DNA of 64,000 nucleotides. It comes from Pseudopyrenochaeta lycopersici. Lineage: Eukaryota > Ascomycota > Dothideomycetes > Pleosporales > Pseudopyrenochaetaceae. Positions 11,566 through 22,773 of this stretch are shown here, in pieces. Below the pieces are notes generated by a model. That model made no database searches and had not been told where the DNA came from. It worked only from the letters and a program-made list of their open reading frames with translations. The stretch is taken from the NCBI GenBank assembly GCA_003313425.1, contig NHZP01000005.1:124001-188000 (forward strand), in the 5' to 3' direction. The position numbers and the translations under genes were made by a program. The first letter of the stretch is position 1; each line of letters opens with the position of its first letter.

Positions 11566-12147
11566 ATGCCTAAACATCTATAAGTGTCCAGCACTATTCG
11601 TTGCTAACATCTTTATAATTTTATCGACTCCTTTAGGGAAGCTATAGTTTAAAAATACGCAACGTGCGTAAGGTATAACTAGGTGTGTAAGGTCTATGTT
11701 CGTTCCGGGAAATGTAGCGAGTGTCTGCGTTAAGGACAACGTTATAACGTGCAAGTCACGGAGTCTAAATTTAAACGATTAGTAGATTAAAAGACAAAGC
11801 TTTAAGAGCAAATAAAAGAATCTAGAGATGCGTAAGAGGTTGCGATAAAGGCGTATAAAAAAGCTCTAGAAGAGCTGCGCGTTGCTTAGGCTCGCGAAGA
11901 GTAGTTACGATAATAAATGGATTTAATTAATTAGCGCGCGGAAGAAGCAATAGCTGTAGAAGAGCAGGATATTAAGGAGTAAGAAGCGGCAGAGGCCTTG
12001 TTGCCTAAGAACGCTTCTGACGCCCTTGGTCTTAGTTTGTTGCCTAGCACCTGGAGTGCGTTTGAGGGCTTCCCCCTTAAGTACTAGGAGGCTCTAATTG
12101 GCGATAGGCTATTGATAGTAGACCTGGCGGTTTCCTCTGGCTCCTAA
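11566..12147 (+). pseudogene. Antisense ORF of Gypsy B (193 codons, Cys motif plus coiled coil)
   Basis: One continuous plus-strand frame from ATG 11566 to TAA 12145-12147, opposite to gag-pol. It is interrupted only by TAA/TAG codons explainable as former Gln (CAA/CAG) or Trp. The N-terminal third contains 'CKVYVRSGKCSECLR', a possible C-x(n)-C-x2-C metal-binding cluster. The middle is a long charged helix rich in Glu, Ala, Lys and Arg. The end reads 'LSLLPSTWSAFEGFP' before a Ser/Gly tail. Damage is light compared with neighbouring pol. Homologous in place and sequence style to the ORF at 5950-6506. I do not recognise a named family. Confidence 0.7.
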
Positions 12148-12159
12148 CGTTTCTTAAGG

Positions 12160-15100
12160 TTTGTTTGTTTCTTCTTCTTCCTTTCCTCCCTTTCTTAATA
12201 TTCTCTAATTTTTTCTTAGCAGTTTCTTAGGTTTTCTGGTAGTTCCTACGTGCTTTCTACGCTTAGGTACCCTTTCTATTTAACTAGGTGACTAAAGCTT
12301 AGTTCTAGGTTGTTAGTCCTTCTATTTTGTTAGTAACCCTAGATTTTCTTAACTTTAAACTTATTTTCCTCTTCTAGTTTGTATTAGAATGTTTTCTGTA
12401 ATAGTGTTACAGGGTTAGCTAGTTCTAACTTAGAGATGTAGAAGCGTAGGTAGATCTTTATATCTAGTAGTAGCTTAAGTGTATAGTTTACTAGTCTATT
12501 CTGTTCTTTAACTAAAAATAGTCTAACTTTAACGTAGTTAAGTCCTTTACTTAGTTGCTTATTGCGTAGATTTTTTATAAGTAAGTATACTTTATCCCCC
12601 TTCTTTAGCTAAGGTGCTATTTTTCTTTTCTTATTTTAGTAGGAAATACTGTTACGTTGTGCTTTCTTAAGGTTCTCTTAGAGTTATTTGTGTATTTTCT
12701 TTATTTCTTTAGCTGTTTTTATAGCTACTTTAGCTTTTCTGCTGGGATATAACTTTATAAAGAGATTAGGGTGTCTTCTATAGTTAGTAAAGAATAGTGT
12801 CTTTCTAGTTAATTCTAACAATTTATTATTATAGGCCAGTTATACTATTAGTAACAGTAAAACCTAATTATTTTGCTGTTAATTACTGTAGATCCTTAGA
12901 TAGGTTTTTATTGTTCTGTTTGTTCTTTCTGTTTGTCTGTCTGTTTATAGGTGATAGGCTGTTAACAGTTTTCTTTTTGTTCCTATCGCGGCTATTAATG
13001 TAGACTAGAAGTTAGATGTGAAGAGCTTATCTCTATTACTTATAATTAACTTAGGTATACTATAATATCGTATTAATCTGTCTAAGATAATAAACGCTAG
13101 TTATTCTGTGTTGTAGTTATTTCTAAATAGTATTATCTCTGCTACTTTCGTAAACCTGCAGACCATGTTAAAGATAGTATTATACTTAATTCCTGTCGCG
13201 GGATCTTTAGATAGTAGTAACCCTGTTATAAAGTCTATAGAAATGTCTACCTAAGGTTTGTTAGGTAGCTCTATAGCTTGTATTTCTCTATAGGGTACGT
13301 AGGTACTATGTTTATTCTTATAATAGTCTGCGTATTTCTTAATAAACTATTTGACCTTAGCCTTTATGTTCTTGAAGCTGTAGTGTTATTATATAAGTTC
13401 TATTATTCTCTTAATTCCTAGGTAACTATATACTAGGTTATTATAGTATTATTAGATAATTACCTCTTATAATTCTTTAGGTACTTTAGACGTAATTATT
13501 ATAGTATTATTTAATAACTTATTAGGTCCTAAGCTTCTATCCTAGTTTACTTAAAGGATAGTATTACTAACTATTACTTTTATTCCTGCGATGTCTGTTC
13601 TGCGGCTAAGAGCATTAGCTCTGCTGTTATCCTTTCCTAGCGTATATATAATCTTAAACTTATATTATCCTAATATTTTAGCTTATCTAACCTGTCTTTA
13701 GTTTAAATCTTTAGTAGTAGTGAAATTAACTAAGTTCTTGTGATCTGTGAATATTTTAAGGTCTAAGCAGCTTTCTGCATAGATTCGCTAGTAGTTAAGG
13801 GCGTTAACAATTACTATAAGTTCTTTATTATGTACGTTGTATCGCTCCTTAGGGTCTGTGAATTTCCTAGAGTAGTAGGTAATTAGGTGCTATTTCCTAT
13901 TACGTTCTTATTTTACTGTTGCACCTAGTGTAAGGTCTAAGGTATCTGTTTTAAACTGTAGGAGTTCTCCTGTTTAGAATGCGATTAGTACTAGTAGTAT
14001 AATGCAGGCTTCCTTAAGCATCTAAAATGCTTTTCTTTATTTATCTCTCTATTCCTATTTTATCTTTTTCCTTATAAGCTTAGTAAGTAGGATAGATTTT
14101 TTAGAGAAGTCCTTAATAAATTATTAGTTAAAGTTAACAAATCTTATAAATAACTGTATATCTTTAACTATTTTAGGTTTAGGCTATTCTTTTACTACTC
14201 TTATTTTTTCTTCGCTTATCTTTACTTTATGTGTACCTACTGTGCATCCTAGGAATTTAACTTCTTCCTTATAAAACTCGTATTTCTTAGGTTTAAGTAG
14301 TAAACTAAATCTTCTTAAGTAGGCAAGAACTGTTTTAACGTGCTTAATATGTTCCTGTAGATTATTAGAGTATATAAGGATATTATTAAGGTATATAATA
14401 ATAAATACATCTAGGTGTTCTCTTAACACATTATTAATAAGTGCCTAGCATGTAGCTAGTGCGTTAGTAAGACTAAAGGGTATTACTATATATTTATAGT
14501 AGCTGTAGCGTATTCTAAACATAGTCTTCTATTCTTCGCCTTCCTTTATACGAATAAGGTTATACGCTCCTCTTAAGTCTAATACTATAAAGACTTTTAT
14601 AAAAGCTAGTTAATCCTGTAATTCTACTATATTTAGTAAAAGGTATTAATTTTTTATTATAATGTTATTAAGTTTCTAGTAGTTAATACATAATCTTAGC
14701 TTCCTATTCTTTTTTTAGTATAAATAGTATAGGGTATCCTGCTAGTAACTGTAATTCTCTAATAAATCCTTTCTTTAAGTTTATCTTAATATATTTGCAT
14801 AGGGTTTTAAGTTCTTTTTCTAATAAACTGTAGATTAGGCTGAAAGTTAGTTGCTTTCCTTCCTATAGGATTATCTCGTAATCCTAAGGTTAATATTTAG
14901 GTAATGCTTTTATAGTTATTTCTTCCTAAAAGAGTAACTTATATTCTCTATACTTGTTAGGGATTACTAGAGTTGCGCTTTACTCCTTAACTCTAGCTTG
15001 TTAGTCTAAGGGCCTCCTATTAGTACCTGCTGAGTTAGACTCTTATATTCTGAGGTCGTCCTTATTTAAAGTAAGGATCCTAATCGTTATCTTCTTATCT

Positions 15101-15570
15101 ACCTAGGCACTCGGCCGCAGCGTAGGTTTACTCGTAGTTACGTCCGTTCTACAGTATTTAAACGAGAACTTTTTCTTTTTCTAGTTTATCTCTAGACTAT
15201 ATTCCCTTAACTATAGGAGCCCTAGTATTATATCGTATTATAATAGTCTAAAGACGTCTAGGTTAATCGTTTCCCTATAGTTCTAGATAATAAGTTGTAC
15301 GTTCTGTACTTTATGTGTTATTACAGACTCTAATAGTATTAGTTGTCTATTAGCTACTGTTAATAGGTATAGTACTAATTTTAATAATAGGATAAGGCCA
15401 GCTTATTCTATTGCTTATATAGAAATGTAGCTCTGTTATGCTCTAGAATCTACTAGTGCCTTTATCCAGCTTCTGTTAAGCTTAATATTTAGCTTAAGAA
15501 GTCCTTATGTGCCTATTGCGCATAGAGCTTGCGATTCTTGCCTATTAGTAGGCGCGATTCTAAAAAAGGC
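12160..15570 (-). pseudogene. Gypsy B pol (protease, RT, RNase H, integrase), RIPed
   Basis: An 81-residue stretch at 14429-14184 is the best-preserved part: 'YLNNILIYS' (YLDD with both Asp changed to Asn), then 'LKPKKYEFYKEEVKFLG', the conserved RT thumb region. The protease active site appears as ALVDS near 15459-15443. The integrase and its chromatin-targeting tail would lie at about 13400-12160. A second, further decayed copy of 12170-13570 occupies 62530-64000. Multiple in-frame stops; inactive. Confidence 0.8.
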
Positions 15571-16183
15571 TCCTCCTAATACCTATTTAGTATCTTAACG
15601 TTTTTATATTTAAGGTAGTTAGAGTTGAGGCACGTTTACTATTACTGCTAATTACACTCCCTATTAAAGACTAACTATATTGCTATAGTAGCTGTAAGGT
15701 CGTTATTCCCTAGGAAGTAGAGGACAGTCCTCTTATCTTATAGGTAGTTGTCGCACTTAACTTTAAGATAATTATACTATTAGTATTTGCATTAGTAAAA
15801 TAAGTAAGGGAAGTATCTTTATTCTGTTTTACTTAAATAATAGATCGTGTATAGGTCTGTAGTATAAAAAGACTAGTAGATAATACTATGTCGCTTATTA
15901 CGTGGATCTATTAAGTAGTCTAGTACTAGTTTCTATAGTCCTTTACGCATAGTATATAGGGTCTGAGCCGCCTCTGCGCGCTCGTAATAGTTTCTAGCTT
16001 CTTCTTCTGTAAGATGCTAGTTAGGGTTGACGTTCTTTTTATCGTCCTCCTAATACATTTGTTGTTTAAGCTAAGTATAAATGTCTTACTTCTTACTGTC
16101 TGTGAGCACGATCTCGCCGTAGGAGTTAACTTAAAGATATCCTTATTATACTAGGTTCTTAGTATTTAGTATAACGTGTTCCA
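15571..16183 (-). pseudogene. Gypsy B gag, 3' fragment left of the pogo insertion
   Basis: AT-rich minus-strand coding remnant between protease and the inserted pogo element. It continues on the far side at 18020. No motif is clear in this piece alone. Confidence 0.5.
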
Positions 16184-18017
16184 CCACTCGCCGGCCAACA
16201 CCACTCGCCGGCCCACCTCATCAACACTAACGCGCTTGCCTCCACAACAACAATTATGACCACCCAACGACAGCCTGCAGTAGCTCAAAAGGAGGGTCGT
16301 GTCCTTCTTGCGTCTCAGGCGATTAATTTGAGACAGATAAATAGTGTGCGCAGGGCTGCGGAGCTATTTAACGTTCCCCGATCGCTCCTTCGGCGGCGCC
16401 TCCAAGGCTGCTAGCCTCCTTCAACGATTAACGCACGAAAACGTAAGCTATCGTCTACTGAGGAACAGAGCCTCGTTTAATGGATACTGGAGCTTGATCG
16501 ACGAGGCTTTCCGCCTCATATTATTGACGTACGTCAGATGGGAGACGCCCTTCTCGCCGCACGAGGCCAGCAGCCTCCTCTACCTCCTCTTGGCAAGAAC
16601 TGGGTCTGTCGTTTTGTTAAGGCTTAGTCAGAGCTTCAGACAAAGTGGAACCGCAAATTCCACTCACAGCGCGCAAAATGTGAGGATCCTATAAAGATAA
16701 ACGCCTGGTATAGCCTTGTGAGGGACACGATTAAGACATACGGGATAGCTGCTGAGGATACTAATAACTTTGATGAGACTGGGTTTATGATGGGTATCGC
16801 CTTAACGTCGAAGGTTGTTACTAGCTCTGATACTATTGGACGAGCAACTGTTGTACAGCCTGGCAACCGTGACTGGACAACGACAATTGAGTGTGTGAGC
16901 GCTGTAGGCTACGTACTGCCTCCCTTTATTATCCTTAAGGGCAAGGTCCACCAGGCGTCGTGGTATAGTCCTGAGCTTAAGCTGCCTAGCAACTGGAGTA
17001 TTAGTGTAAGCAATAACGGATGGACAACTGACGACCTTGGCCTTGCTTGGTTGAAGCATTTTAACGTTCTCACGGCCGCACGTACGATTGGAGGCTATCG
17101 CCTTCTTATACTAGACGGCCACAGCAGCCACGCAACGCCTGCGTTTGACACTTACTGTGCAGAGAAGAATATTATCACCCTCTGCATGCCTCCTCATACG
17201 TCTCACAAGCTACAGCCTCTTAATGTTAGTTATTTCTCGCCTCTTAAGATAGCGTACGGATAAGCGATAGACAGGCTTGCGCGCTAACGGGTGCAGTTTA
17301 TTAATAAGGACGAGTTTCTCTATATATATCCTCGGATACGTACAACTATTTTCTTAACCTTAAACATCCTTAGGAGGCTTTTGGGCGACAGGCTTAGTCC
17401 CGTTTTGTCCTGAACGCGTCCTATTAACGCTGACAGTTGTCCGTACACCGTCTCCTCCACAGACAGCAGCCACGGCTGAGGCTGTTTGGACAACAGAAAC
17501 GCCTCATACCACTGATCAACTTGATCAACAGGCCCGCCTTGTACGTGAGCTCCTTCAACGTTAATCACAGAGCCCCTCAAGCAGGGCTCTCGCTCAGCTC
17601 GTCAAAGGCTGTCAGCTAGCTATGAACTTAGCTACAATCTTAGCAGAGGAAAACAGCAAACTTCGTGCCTTAAACACGCGTTTACGACGTAGGAAGGATA
17701 AACAGCGATAATATATTGCAGCTGGAGGGGCTTTACAGGTTAAGGCAGGTCGTGCGTTAGCTGTGGCTGCTGAAATAGCCTTAAACTTAAGGGTGGAGGG
17801 TAAGGCTTCTCGGCCTCGGCAACGAGCACTACTAACCTGCAGCAAATGTGGGGTTCAGGGTTATAATCGCACCTCGTGTAGACAGAGATAGAGAATGCTA
17901 TTACTATATTTACTAGTAAATTTACTGCGTGGTTGTCGCGTTATCGTGTGTTAAGATCCGCCTGTTTTAATAAGGTGGGCCGGCGAGTGGTGTTAGCCGG
18001 CGAGTGGTGGAACACGT
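16184..18017 (+). mobile_element. Full-length pogo/Fot1 element (1834 bp)
   Basis: Flanked by the TA target (16182-16183, 18018-18019). Terminal inverted repeats start ACGTGTTCCA and contain the direct pair CCACTCGCCGGCC / CCACTCGCCGGCC, then CCACCT. One transposase gene on the plus strand. Much less AT-rich than the Gypsy B DNA around it, so it inserted after most of the surrounding RIP, or RIP has scarcely affected it. Confidence 0.95.
16256..17890 (+). pseudogene. pogo/Fot1 DDE transposase, degenerate
   Basis: A cut-and-paste transposase of the pogo group. From ATG 16256: psq-type helix-turn-helix ('QINSVRRAAELFNVPRSLL'), a second CENP-B-type DNA-binding part ('GFPPHIIDVRQMGDALLAAR'), then the DDE domain in the open stretch 16718-17263. 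First Asp in 'NFDETGFMMGI', second in 'LLILDGHSSHAT'. The third reads 'LQPLNVSYF', where the family has LQPLDV, so the third catalytic Asp is Asn. Beyond it come a stop, a coiled-coil region and a C-terminal Cys cluster ('CSKCGVQGYNRTSCR') near 17840-17880. At least one frameshift and several stops. Non-functional as it stands. Confidence 0.85.
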
Positions 18018-18019
18018 TA

Positions 18020-19586
18020 TAGAAAGCGTCTTCCTATATTAGTAGTAGTATTATTTAGCGTTATAGTGTGTATTTAGGGTTCTTAACTACTAGGGGTTCT
18101 AGTGCCTATACTTATCTTACTTATTAAAGTTTCTATAGTGCGTCCCTAACGCTTACAGGTTACTATACTTCCTTAGCTTTTTCCGCCTATTCTTGTGTTA
18201 CCTTCGTGTGATATTTAGGGTAATTGTAATATTCTTATAATATGTCTTACATCGCTTACTTAGCTAGGATAATTATACTTATTCCTTATTTTATAGCTGC
18301 TTCCTATTCTGCTAGGGTTAGCGCGTTAATATATCGTGCTTTATACATATATTGTGCGTGTAGTTAGCAGTTAAGTTCCGCGATATCTTTTTCTACTTCT
18401 GTAGGTGTAGATAGCCTTAGGGTTCCTAGTTAATACTAGTTCTAGAAGTTCTCTTCTTTTTACTCCTTAGTTAAGAGTACTATAGTATTACTAAGGTCTT
18501 CCGCAGCGTCTTTATAGACTAGGGACAGAGAGCTATTACTTTCTTCCTTATCCTCGCTATACTAGGTTCTTAGAATCTCTTCCTTAGTAGGTTTCTAGGG
18601 AGGTAGCTGTAACACCTCCGTATCTTAAGCCTCTTCCTCTTAGGTTGTAACGACTTCCTATGTTTTATTGTCGCTGTTTTCTTCTTTTATAACTATTATA
18701 TTAATCTAGGGGGTTACCTTATTTTTCTTTCTACAGTCCTTAGCTATATAGCCTTTCTTATTATAGTTAAAATAGGTAATTTCTTTCTTCTTCTCACCCT
18801 TATCTAATTTTTCTTTATTAAGGTTATCTAAATATATTACCTTAGATCCCCTAGACGTATAGTGTCCTAGAACCCCTTATAGTTAATGTTAGTAGCGTAG
18901 GCGACTGCTGTTAGATTTATTACGGTAATCCTTTTATAGTTTCTTGTCTTCCTTTGTTTGTCTAGGTTATCGTCTTACGAGTCGCACACGAAGCTTATAG
19001 AGCTCTATATCTAGTTAGATAGTTTTGTTAATTAGGTTGTCTAGTGTCGTAACCTTTATGCCTGTACGCATAAGCTTAGTCTAGACGTCTGCTTTTAGGC
19101 CTTATTTATATATAGTTTTTAGGGTATCGTTATTCTAGCTAGTTTGTCTGGCGTAACCTAGAAATTTGTTAGTATAGTCGGCTGCAGACTTAGTTTACCG
19201 CATGCTCTAAATCTTGTGTTCTGTAATAGTTACCACGTTTAGAAGTCTAAACGCTTAATGTATACATGCTTTAAATCTTTCTATATTTTTAAATATAATA
19301 ATTAGTTCTTAAGGCTTCTCTTTGTCGCTTATGTACTTAACTAGGTAGGGTTTCACCTATTTAGCAGCTTCGCCTCTTATATAGCTTAATATAAGTACTG
19401 CTTAGTTATCGTCGTCTATAGTAGTTATATTAAACTTAAAGAAGAGGTTAAACTAGAGTAACTATTCTTTAAGCTTAAAGCGATCTCTATAGAAGAGGTC
19501 TAGTTTAGTAATAGTATTACCTAGCCTAGTAGTATAATAGCTCGTGTTGTCTATCTTAGTGTTACTTATCTTAAGAGTGTTTAAAG
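18020..19586 (-). pseudogene. Gypsy B gag, 5' part with zinc knuckle
   Basis: Minus-strand Gag remnant between the pogo insertion and the 5' LTR. The zinc knuckle reads 'YFNYNKKGYIAKDC' near 18775-18731: spacing C-x2-C-x4-H-x4-C with C, C and H each changed to Tyr. Acidic and Glu/Ser-rich stretches follow at 18400-18700. No open frame longer than a few dozen codons survives. Confidence 0.65.
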
Positions 19587-19976
19587 TGTAAAGAATCTTA
19601 AAAGCTATTAGTAAGGATAGCTAATAAGATTATAAGGTTAGTTCTCTGGGATAGAGTAAGAGACTAGGTAGAAGGGGGGTTTAGTACTAAGACAGTAAGA
19701 GGGCGCTTCTGTAAAGAGTACTAAAGGTTAAGAATAATTAGTATTACTATTACTATACTATAGAGTATAATATTAAGTTAAACACAATAAGCTATAAGGG
19801 TTCATTGTGGTAGTCTATATACATGGAAGCTATGCATGTTGCTTAGTGTGCTCGGTGTGCTCAGTATCACTGATCAAACTGATCAACTGAGCACGTCACG
19901 TATCCTCGGTTGTTGGTCCAATACCTGTGAGGTCCAGTTGGGGCCACTGAGGCAGGGTTCCAGCAGGATCGTAACA
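19587..19976 (-). repeat. 5' LTR of Gypsy B
   Basis: 390 bp, TGTAAAG...GTAACA on the plus strand. The last 130 bp (19850-19976) keep many CA and TG dinucleotides that are TA in the sister LTR, so RIP damage is patchy here. The short open frames at 19836-20284 on the plus strand fall in this LTR and in antisense of Gypsy A gag, and are not counted as genes. Confidence 0.9.
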
Positions 19977-20532
19977 TTGTTAAGGTTCTTAATAACGCAT
20001 TCTGTTCTTATAAGTTTCTCTTTAACCTGTAGTTTTAGGCCTTATTAGAATATTTGTTTAAGGGCCTTATCGTCCTATCTAATAATTATAGAATACTGTT
20101 TAAACCTATTAGTATAGTTAGCGACAGAGGTGTGTTGTTTAAGTTCTTGTATGTGTTGTTCCGCCGCGACTTTCTTAGTCTGTATTCTAAAGATTTACTA
20201 AATATGTTTTTTAAACTTATCCTAGTCTTTAAATATCTCTGTGTTACCCGCGTTAATAACCTCCTAGTCTATATATTATTCTAGTTATAGCGTAACCTAG
20301 TCTAGCGCCTTACCTGTAAGGTAAGTAATTACAATAGATGCTTTATTACTTTTAGTAATATCCTTATAAAGATAGAAGTATAGATTAAGTTAGAGTAAAT
20401 ATCCTTTTAGATGTTGTCTGTTACTGCTAAACGTAGTAGGTTTACTAATTAGGCGACCTTTAGTAGTCACGGTTAAAGAGTTAGAGGTAGCTACGTATTT
20501 GCTAGGGCTGCTTATCTTAAGGGTAATTAAAA
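19977..20532 (-). pseudogene. Gypsy A gag, 5' part
   Basis: Minus-strand Gag N-terminal region between the Gypsy B insertion and the 5' LTR of Gypsy A. The interval 20090-20310 matches, in reverse, a decayed piece at 41950-42166, so the family has at least one more copy here. No catalytic motif expected. Confidence 0.6.
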
Positions 20533-20927
20533 TATTAAAGATCTAATTAAGTAGTTACAATATAAAGTAACTAGTGTTAATTAGTAGGTATCTTTAGAGT
20601 ATTCTGTAGATGTATAGGCTAGGTTAAAGGTAGAAGTATAGAATAGTAGTATACTTATAGATTATCTTAAGTTAATTATAATGTGCTATAGGGCTATATT
20701 ATGTAAGTCTATATATATAATTGTCTTATAGGATTCCTATAAGGCCTCCTCTAGGATTTCTAGGTTTGTCTCCGTCCCATAGGACATAGTCCGTCTTGGC
20801 GTGGGTTTTCTAGGATCACGTGATCCTGGCGTCATTAGTTAGTTCAGAGGCTCGGTCTCCACGTTAGTCGTCCGTGCCTCCTCCCTCATCCTCATAACCG
20901 CCGCCTTCCCACTTCCTATTCGTAACA
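20533..20927 (-). repeat. 5' LTR of Gypsy A
   Basis: 395 bp. The first bases read TATTAAAG instead of TGTTAAAG, a RIP hit on the terminal TG. The segment 20790-20900 keeps CA/TG sites (GTGATCC, GCGTCATT, CCTCATCCTCATAACC) that are mutated in the other LTR. Confidence 0.9.
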
Positions 20928-21400
20928 GTTCTACGCAAAAACTATTACTTTTTCTACTACAACTCCACGAAAACTAGTCTAAGTTAGGAAATTTTTGAGT
21001 ATTTAGATAGCGCTAAGCGTAATCTATAGCTATATAATACTAAGGTTTTTTATATATGTAATATTACGTAAGTTATTAGGGTACCCGTTTTTGCTACCCA
21101 ACCTCAGGGTTCTGAATCTTGGGTACCTAAATAACTTACGTAATATTACATATATAAAAAACCTTAGTATTATATAGCTATAGATTACGCTTAGCGCTAT
21201 CTAAATAATCAAAAATTTCCTAATTTGGACTAGTTTTCGTGGAGTTACGGTAGAAAAACAAAATCGACTTGTATACCTATTTACTACCCTAGTCCTAATT
21301 TCCTAAACTAGACATAATCTAAACTATATAACCCCTAACGCTAAACTACTTTAAGCGGAATTTTAGGCCTAAAGTCTGGCTTTATGTTAGATAGCTTAGG
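20928..21400. mobile_element. Inverted-repeat (foldback) element with 130-bp stem
   Basis: 20949-21080 and 21128-21258 are near-perfect inverted repeats. Together they could form a hairpin of about 130 bp with a GC-richer loop (21081-21127, bounded by GGGTACC on both sides). The arms extend further, less exactly: 21259-21300 pairs with sequence left of Gypsy A at 5480-5504, so Gypsy A landed in the left arm. No coding capacity. Its class is unknown. Confidence 0.75.
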
Positions 21401-21461
21401 AATAAACTGCTATATAGAGTAAAACTTTGCTCTCTATTAAATCTAAATACTATTATCTGCG

Positions 21462-22773
21462 TTAGCACTCTGTAGGAAAGCTACTTAAACCCTGAAGCTG
21501 ATACTCTTGGGGAAGGATTGCCTCCTGGCTATCAACTTTGTCGTCCGTGCTATTACAAGCTACTATAGTAACAGAGCAAGGGTCTTTTAATAGGCTTCTG
21601 GAATGTGACTTTGATGTAATATGTACTCCCCGAATGATGCCTCCAGACGGGCTAGGACCTTCTCCAGTGCGTGCACCGACTTCGCTCTTTCTTTGGTAAG
21701 GATTAGGGTTGCCAGCCGTTCTTCGGGTTCGGTCTCGTTGAGATTTGACTACGAGCACTTTCAGCGAGGGGAGCGAAGCGCAGTATATGCCAACATTAAT
21801 CTCAATCAGTGACCAAAGGTGGATCATAGCGGACCGATAGGCGGGGTCCTTAGTGCCAGTAAAAATCCGAACGGCATAAAGGCGGATTATTGAGGCGATA
21901 CAGCTAAATATACCAAGACTAAAAATAAAGAAGAGGGCAAGCTTTTCGCGTCGAGGGCGCTGGATAGTAAGTAATACGCGTACTGGGAGCACCAGAATCC
22001 AAATATCCGTTAAGATGTTAAAGACTGAAGTAACTGCGTTAAGATAAATATTTAGAAGCTGTAAGCATGGGGATAGGACCGCTTACTCCAGTAGAAGTCT
22101 CCCATATTGACGCAGTGACCTTCTATATGCTGACCCAGTGCCCACCTTTTACGCAGTGGGATGCATTGCAAAAAGGTAACCAGAACTACAGAGAACTGAT
22201 AGCACGACAGCAGCACCATTGTAATTTTTATCCGTAGACGAAACCCCGGCTCCGCAATTGCTGCAAGGTGATTAATAGCAGCGACAATAACTGTAACAGG
22301 TATCACGTACCGAGTCGGAGATAGAATGCGAGGATTGACATCTTGATGCAATACAGGCAGCTGTAGTACATCACTGTCATCGCCAGCCCGTTCTTAAGCT
22401 GCGTAATCCCGTTTTGCAGTGTAACATGCACCTTGTGATATCCCATCCCGTTTTTGCTATGAATGTAAATGTTGATGAGATAACCAATAGTAAATACCTT
22501 CAAACCGTTAGTTAAAACGGGGAAAGCCTACAAAGTGAAAGTCAAACTAACCAGTGCTATAAATATCCAGTAATCGTCCCCTCCTATTTTGCGTATAACA
22601 AATCTATGCGCAATACCGCGGAGGGTTACAATAATAACTGCTTGCGTCGTAAGTAAGACACTATAGGGTAGATCATATCGGGTATCACCTGCGAGGGCGG
22701 TCAGAGTAGTTGTCACTCCAACACACACGTTCTGATTGTTACGTTCATCTGCAGAAATGGCAGGAATGCCCAT
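21462..22773 (-). CDS. Rhodopsin-domain integral membrane protein (384 aa, 4 exons)
   Basis: Exons on the minus strand: 22773-22552, 22497-22311, 22260-22087, 22033-21462; introns of 54, 50 and 53 nt. Introns have GT-AG ends, and frame continuity gives exactly 385 codons including stop. It belongs to the fungal rhodopsin-domain (SAT4-like) family of seven-helix plasma-membrane proteins; their biochemical role is mostly unknown. Visible features: 'GGDDYWIF' after the second helix, 'NGLAMTVMYYSCLYCIKMSILAFYLRL' region (third to fourth helix), 'FLQCIPLRKRW', 'DIWILVLPVRVLLTIQRPRREK', 'IASIIRLYAV', then 'LWSLIEINVGIYCASLPSLK', which is the family's closing signature. A polar Ser-rich cytoplasmic tail follows. 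Appears intact. Its divergent neighbour (24827-26197) is a paralogue. Confidence 0.85.

Larger units (their letters stand above)
11091..19976 (-). mobile_element. Gypsy B: Ty3/Gypsy retrotransposon inserted in Gypsy A
   Basis: Two 390-bp LTRs (11091-11480 and 19587-19976). The flanking pentamers are CTGTT on the left and TTGTT on the right, a target duplication with one C-to-T difference. Minus-strand gag (zinc knuckle near 18775-18731), protease (ALVDS near 15459-15443) and RT (YLNNILIYS near 14395-14360) follow Ty3 order. A plus-strand ORF lies beside the 3' LTR. A pogo element (16184-18017) is nested inside. Without it the element is about 7.05 kb. A related B' family occurs at 2428-5038 and 48979-64000. 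Confidence 0.9.
5505..20927 (-). mobile_element. Gypsy A: Ty3/Gypsy retrotransposon, split by Gypsy B
   Basis: Two 395-bp LTRs (5505-5899 and 20533-20927) flanked by a perfect 5-bp duplication GTTCT (5500-5504, 20928-20932). Genes run on the minus strand: gag (20532-19977 and 11090 to about 9850), protease (ALIDSG near 9735-9751), reverse transcriptase (AYLDNILVYL at 8730-8701), RNase H and integrase (DFITDLPKS and INSDRDKLF stretches at about 7600-7340). An additional plus-strand ORF lies next to the 3' LTR. Frames are broken by many TAG/TAA codons. Gypsy B (11091-19976) interrupts gag. Net length without the insert is about 6.5 kb. Confidence 0.9.

Noticed and set aside
16344..16694. 116-codon plus-strand open frame in the pogo element
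   Set aside because: Overlaps the transposase N-terminal domain in another frame; the transposase reading has recognisable motifs, this one does not.
19836..20284. Two plus-strand open frames (70 and 76 codons)
   Set aside because: They lie in an LTR and antisense to Gypsy A gag; no features of their own.
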